A stretch of 8,746 nt of DNA from an uncultured Sphingomonadales bacterium (GTDB lineage: Bacteria; Pseudomonadota; Alphaproteobacteria; Sphingomonadales; Sphingomonadaceae). Of the stretch, positions 6,177 to 8,746 are shown piece by piece; the stretch's first letter is position 1, and each line of letters starts with the position of its first letter. The notes below the pieces were generated by a model, which saw nothing but the letters and a program-made list of their open reading frames with translations, was not told where the DNA came from and did not search any database. The stretch covers positions 1 to 8,746 of the forward strand of contig CAIKKO010000500.1 in NCBI GenBank assembly GCA_903828025.1, read 5' to 3'. The translations under genes were made by a program, and so were the position numbers.

Positions 6177-6193
6177 CGGCAGGTCTTGGCGTA

Positions 6194-6763
6194 TCAGAGC
6201 GAGCGGACAAGCAGCTCGGCCACGCCGATCCAGGCGGGGTGGTCGATCACGACCTGGCGTTGGCCGATGCCGGGGGGCAGCAGCGCCACCCGGTCGCCAT
6301 CGCGGTCGATCATGCGGCCGAACGCAAAACGCCCGCCGGGGCGGGGGGCAAGCACATCGCGGTTGAGCGCGCGGCCGAAATCCTCTGGCCCCATCTGCCG
6401 CAGCCACACCTGATCGCCGCTGCGGTACTCGCCCGCGCCGGCCTCGACCGCCATCACCACAAGCTGCTCCGCCCCCGAACCGACCGGAAACACCGCGCTC
6501 ATCGGTTTGGCGAGCGCCTCCGCCCCGTTTGCGGCGAGGCGGGCAATGATCCGGGGTTCGGTCGTTTCCTCGGCTTTGACCAAAAGCTGGGGATCGACAC
6601 CGAGCGCGGCACCGATTCGGTTCATCCACACGAGCGAGAGCGAGCGCATGCCGGTTTCGAGCCGCCCGATCGTCTGCGCGGTGGTCGGCGGGGCACAACG
6701 CGCCGCGACATCGGCCAGCGTGAGCCCCTTTTGACGGCGGATATCGCGGATGCGGTTGATCAT
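6194..6763 (-). CDS. XRE-family regulator with a degenerate S24/LexA-like C-terminal domain
   Basis: 189-residue protein. Residues 3-58 are a Cro/CI-type helix-turn-helix (INRIRDIRRQKGLTLADVAA, later TIGRLETGMRSLS). The C-terminal half has the layout of an S24 (LexA/CI/UmuD) domain: a strand ending at VMAVEA, GDQVWLR at 116-122, then RFAFGRMIDRDGDRVALLP and a final IGVAELLVRSL strand. Aligned on the GD pair, the position of the catalytic serine is Ala108 (next residue Gly109 for Met), and the position of the lysine is about Gly149. The domain therefore should not self-cleave; this alignment was made by eye. ATG 6763 is chosen because the HTH begins at once; ATG 6808, which has AGGAAAG 12 bases upstream, would add 15 residues. 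It is followed by the glycosyltransferase gene and is divergent from the DUF6456 gene. Its target is unknown; autoregulation and control of the downstream gene are plausible. Confidence 0.82.
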   Translation of the reverse strand: MINRIRDIRRQKGLTLADVAARCAPPTTAQTIGRLETGMRSLSLVWMNRIGAALGVDPQLLVKAEETTEPRIIARLAANGAEALAKPMSAVFPVGSGAEQLVVMAVEAGAGEYRSGDQVWLRQMGPEDFGRALNRDVLAPRPGGRFAFGRMIDRDGDRVALLPPGIGQRQVVIDHPAWIGVAELLVRSL

Positions 6764-6857
6764 GAAAGGCGCACTCTTGGCGGGCTCCGGGAGGGCTCGG
6801 CGAAACATACAGTTTTTCTGCTTTCCTACAAGCATGCCTCTCCGGCAAGACTGCATC

Positions 6858-6872
6858 GTTCGCTTTATGTTC
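6858..6872. promoter_or_regulatory. LexA-type SOS box (GTTC-N7-GTTC)
   Basis: GTTC at 6858-6861 and GTTC at 6869-6872 are separated by exactly seven bases (GCTTTAT). This is the direct-repeat LexA operator established for Alphaproteobacteria (read on the other strand, GAAC-N7-GAAC). It ends 16 bp before ATG 6889 of the DUF6456 gene and lies 95 bp upstream of the regulator's start at 6763, in their 125-bp divergent region. An exact 8-base match on two strands is expected about 0.27 times by chance in this window, but only about 0.004 times in this intergenic gap. Confidence 0.55.
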
Positions 6873-6877
6873 CAAGC

Positions 6878-6884
6878 AGGAGGG
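6878..6884 (+). promoter_or_regulatory. Ribosome binding site of the DUF6456 gene
   Basis: AGGAGGG, a near-perfect Shine-Dalgarno sequence four bases before ATG 6889. It is the strongest such site in the window and fixes the start. Confidence 0.75.
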
Positions 6885-6888
6885 CAGG

Positions 6889-7398
6889 ATGGCACAGTTT
6901 CTGGTTGATCGTGAACTGACCGAGGAAGGACCGCGCCGTCAGGGCGGGGTGCGCCCGGCTGAAGGCGGGGGAAGGGGCGGGGATGCGGGGCCGCGCGCGG
7001 TGCGTACGGTCAAAGTGAATCTAGCCGAGTCGCCGCTGACGTGGCTGCACGCGCGCGGGCATCTCAGCGATGTGCAGTTCGCGGCGGGCGAGCGCCTGCG
7101 CGCCGACTGGGAACGCGCCGAGCTCGCGCCCTCGATCACGATGCGCTGGGACGCGGTGCGGATCGGCGGCGGCGAACAAGGGCTGACCGGCGGCGAACGC
7201 CAACTCGTGGCGCGGCGGCGGTTCGATGGCGCAGTGGCGGCGGCAGGGCCGGGCCTCGCCGATATCCTGTGGCGCGTGGTCTGCGCGGGCGAGGGCGTGC
7301 CGGCTGCGGAAAAAGCGCTCGCATGGCCTGCGCGCAGCGGCAAGCTGGTGCTGGAACTTGCGCTGGACCGGGTGGCAGGGTTTTATGGGCTGGGGTGA
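6889..7398 (+). CDS. DUF6456 domain protein
   Basis: 169-residue protein of unknown function. From about residue 47 to the end it matches the alphaproteobacterial DUF6456 pattern as I remember it: LSDVQFAAGERLRADWERAE, then MRWDAVR, VARRRFDGAVAAAGPGLADI, and PARSGKLVLELALDRVAGFYGL. No catalytic motif is evident; the domain is largely helical and rich in R, E and A. Residues about 14-38 form a Gly/Arg/Pro-rich, probably disordered linker. The start is secure from AGGAGGG four bases upstream. A LexA-type box 16 bp before the ATG suggests damage-inducible control, and the gene is divergent from an XRE regulator, so either protein could act here. It converges with uup over 15 bp, with a hairpin spanning both stops. 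Confidence 0.82.
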   Translation: MAQFLVDRELTEEGPRRQGGVRPAEGGGRGGDAGPRAVRTVKVNLAESPLTWLHARGHLSDVQFAAGERLRADWERAELAPSITMRWDAVRIGGGEQGLTGGERQLVARRRFDGAVAAAGPGLADILWRVVCAGEGVPAAEKALAWPARSGKLVLELALDRVAGFYGLG

Positions 7399-7420
7399 AA
7401 GGGGCTGCCCCTGTCACCCC
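7392..7420. terminator. Hairpin spanning both stop codons of the convergent DUF6456 and uup genes
   Basis: GGGGTGA (7392-7398) is the exact reverse complement of TCACCCC (7414-7420). Inside it, after an A-G mismatch, AGGGG (7400-7404) pairs with CCCCT (7408-7412) around CTG. The 12-bp interrupted stem contains the TGA stop of the plus-strand gene and the TGA of the minus-strand gene. Neither strand has a T-run after it, so this is not a standard intrinsic terminator. It may be a bidirectional transcription barrier or an mRNA 3'-end stabiliser. Confidence 0.5.
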
Positions 7421-8746
7421 TCCACCATCTCCGCCAGTTCCAGCCAGCGCTCTTCCGCCGCGTCTTTCTCCGCGCGGGCTTTGTCTAGCGCGGTGGTGAG
7501 GGCGGCGAAGCGGGCGGGGTTTTTGGTGTAGAGGTCGGGATTAGCCAGCGCGGCCTCGTCGCGCGCGATCAAGGCTTCCAGCTCGGTGATGCGCGCGGGG
7601 AGCAACTCGTAGTCGCGCTGGTCCTTGTAGGTGAGCTTGGCCTTTTTCGGCGGCGGAGGCGGGGGTGGCGTCGCGGCGGATTTGTCTGCGGTTTCGCGCG
7701 CGACGGGCTTTCCGGCGAGGCGCTGTTTGCGCTGCTTTTCCCAATCGGCATAGCCGCCCGCAACCACATCGACTTTGCCCGAGCCGTCCATGCCGAGCGT
7801 GATCGTGACGGTGCGATCAAGGAAATCGCGGTCGTGGCTGACGATCAGCACGGTGCCGTCGTAGTCGGAAATCACTTCCTGCAGCAGATCTAGCGTCTCG
7901 AGATCGAGGTCGTTAGTCGGCTCGTCGAGCACCAAGAGGTTGGAGAAGCGGGCGAATTCGCGCGCCAGTAGAAGCCGCGAGCGCTCGCCGCCCGAAAGCG
8001 TGCCGACGCGCGCTTCGACCATGCCGGGATCGAACAGAAAGTCCTTGAGGTAGCCGTGGATGTGCTTGCGCACCCCCTGCACGTCGATCCAGTCGCCGCC
8101 TTCGGCCAGCACATCGCGCACGCGCTTTTCGGGGGCCATCAGGCTGCGCTGCTGGTCGATCACCACGGGGGTGAGCGTTTTGGCGAGAGTGATGGTGCCG
8201 CTGTCGGGCGCGAGTTCGCCGGTCAGGATCTTGAGCAGGGTGGTTTTCCCCGCACCGTTCGCACCGACGAGGCCGATGCGGTCCTTGCGGGTGACGCGCA
8301 GGCTGAAGTTGCCCACGATCAGGCGCTCGCCAAAGCGCTTGGTGACTTTGTCCGCGACGATCACCGCCTTGCTCTTGGCGTCGTCGCTGGAGAGCGCGAG
8401 CTTGGCCGCGCCTTGCGGGCTGAGCATCGCAGCCCGCTGCGCGCGCATTTCCCACAGCTTTTCGAGGCGGCCCATGTTGCGCTTGCGCCGCGCGGTGACC
8501 CCGCGTTCGAGCCAGTGCGCCTCGATCTTGAGCTTGGCATCCAGCTTGTCGGCCGCGCGCGCCTCTTCGGCATAGACCGCTTCCAGCCACGCCTCGTAGC
8601 CGCCGAAGCCGATCTCGCGGCGGCGGAGCGCGCCGCGATCGAGCCACAGCGTCGCCTTGGTCAGCCGTTCGAGGAACGTGCGGTCGTGGCTGATGACCAC
8701 GAACGCGCCGTTATAGCGCTGCAGCCAGCTTTCGAGCCATTCGATC
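7414..8746 (-). CDS. uup: ABC-F ATPase of the Uup type, 5' part beyond the window
   Basis: Cytosolic ABC-F protein: two ATPase domains in one chain without membrane segments, a family that acts on ribosomes; Uup is also linked to transposon excision and ribosome assembly. The frame is open to the window edge, so the first ATPase domain is missing except its end (IEWLESWL, then VVISHDRTFLERL at about 8660-8705). Next come the inter-domain linker and the second ATPase domain: Walker A GANGAGKTT (8239-8265), signature LSGGE (7984-7998), Walker B VLDEPTNDLDLETLDLL and switch histidine in VSHDRDFLD. The EPTNDLD-ETLDLL form and a C-terminal coiled coil (LTYKDQRDYELLPARI, later RWLELAEMVEG) point to Uup over EttA, YheS or YbiT. 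A run of seven prolines (7648-7668) joins the ATPase to the coiled coil. It converges with the DUF6456 gene. Confidence 0.85.
   Translation of the reverse strand, partial: IEWLESWLQRYNGAFVVISHDRTFLERLTKATLWLDRGALRRREIGFGGYEAWLEAVYAEEARAADKLDAKLKIEAHWLERGVTARRKRNMGRLEKLWEMRAQRAAMLSPQGAAKLALSSDDAKSKAVIVADKVTKRFGERLIVGNFSLRVTRKDRIGLVGANGAGKTTLLKILTGELAPDSGTITLAKTLTPVVIDQQRSLMAPEKRVRDVLAEGGDWIDVQGVRKHIHGYLKDFLFDPGMVEARVGTLSGGERSRLLLAREFARFSNLLVLDEPTNDLDLETLDLLQEVISDYDGTVLIVSHDRDFLDRTVTITLGMDGSGKVDVVAGGYADWEKQRKQRLAGKPVARETADKSAATPPPPPPPKKAKLTYKDQRDYELLPARITELEALIARDEAALANPDLYTKNPARFAALTTALDKARAEKDAAEERWLELAEMVEG

Noticed and set aside
6194..6763. The XRE regulator as a self-cleaving, SOS-responsive CI/LexA repressor.
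   Set aside because: The serine and lysine positions of the S24 dyad appear to be Ala and Gly, so RecA-stimulated self-cleavage is not expected.
6177..6875. N-terminal extension of the glycosyltransferase frame to 633 residues.
   Set aside because: This part is out of frame over the XRE regulator gene, is Arg/Pro/Ala-rich and has no domain; the family length fits a start at 6176.
1..8746. CRISPR array, complete insertion sequence, toxin-antitoxin or phage-defence cassette.
   Set aside because: No regularly spaced long repeats, transposase, nuclease or paired toxin-antitoxin genes were seen.

Overview
The window looks like GC-rich alphaproteobacterial chromosome, most likely Sphingomonadales (Erythrobacter/Novosphingobium-like). 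This rests on the yajC-secD-secF order, a DUF6456 protein (a family I know from Alphaproteobacteria), Caulobacter-type promoter matches (TTGACC, 10 bases, GCTATCGC) and a GTTC-N7-GTTC LexA-type box. The taxonomic placement is inference; no database was searched.

Left part (1-1606): an accessory segment. It carries a helix-turn-helix protein, two tandem AlpA-like excisionase/regulator proteins (577-828 and 984-1175), and about 430 bases without a credible gene but rich in short inverted repeats. It stops at the 3' end of an intact tRNA-Pro(GGG) gene (1607-1683, minus strand), a classic integration target. I read 1-1606 as the tRNA-proximal end, or a remnant, of an integrated element. No integrase is visible.

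Centre (1684-4970): conserved core. A tRNA promoter and a probable yajC promoter occupy 1684-1923. yajC, secD and secF follow as an operon for the SecDF-YajC accessory complex of the Sec translocon. The yajC stop codon lies in a 14-bp unit repeated three times plus one degenerate copy.

Right part (4974-8746): on the minus strand, an XRE-family regulator (6194-6763) and a GT4 glycosyltransferase (4974-6176, probable TTG start) form a two-gene unit that ends 3 bp from the secF stop. The regulator's C-terminal half looks like a LexA/cI-type S24 fold with both catalytic positions replaced. Divergent from it is a DUF6456 gene (6889-7398) with a canonical alphaproteobacterial LexA box just upstream. 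An ABC-F ATPase of the Uup type (7414 to beyond 8746, minus strand, 5' end missing) converges on it, and a perfect-armed hairpin spans both stop codons.

I found no CRISPR array, rRNA, complete insertion sequence or clearly new defence system. The most useful leads are the tRNA-Pro island boundary, the LexA box in the xre/DUF6456 divergent region, the apparently non-cleavable S24-like regulator, and the repeat at the yajC stop.
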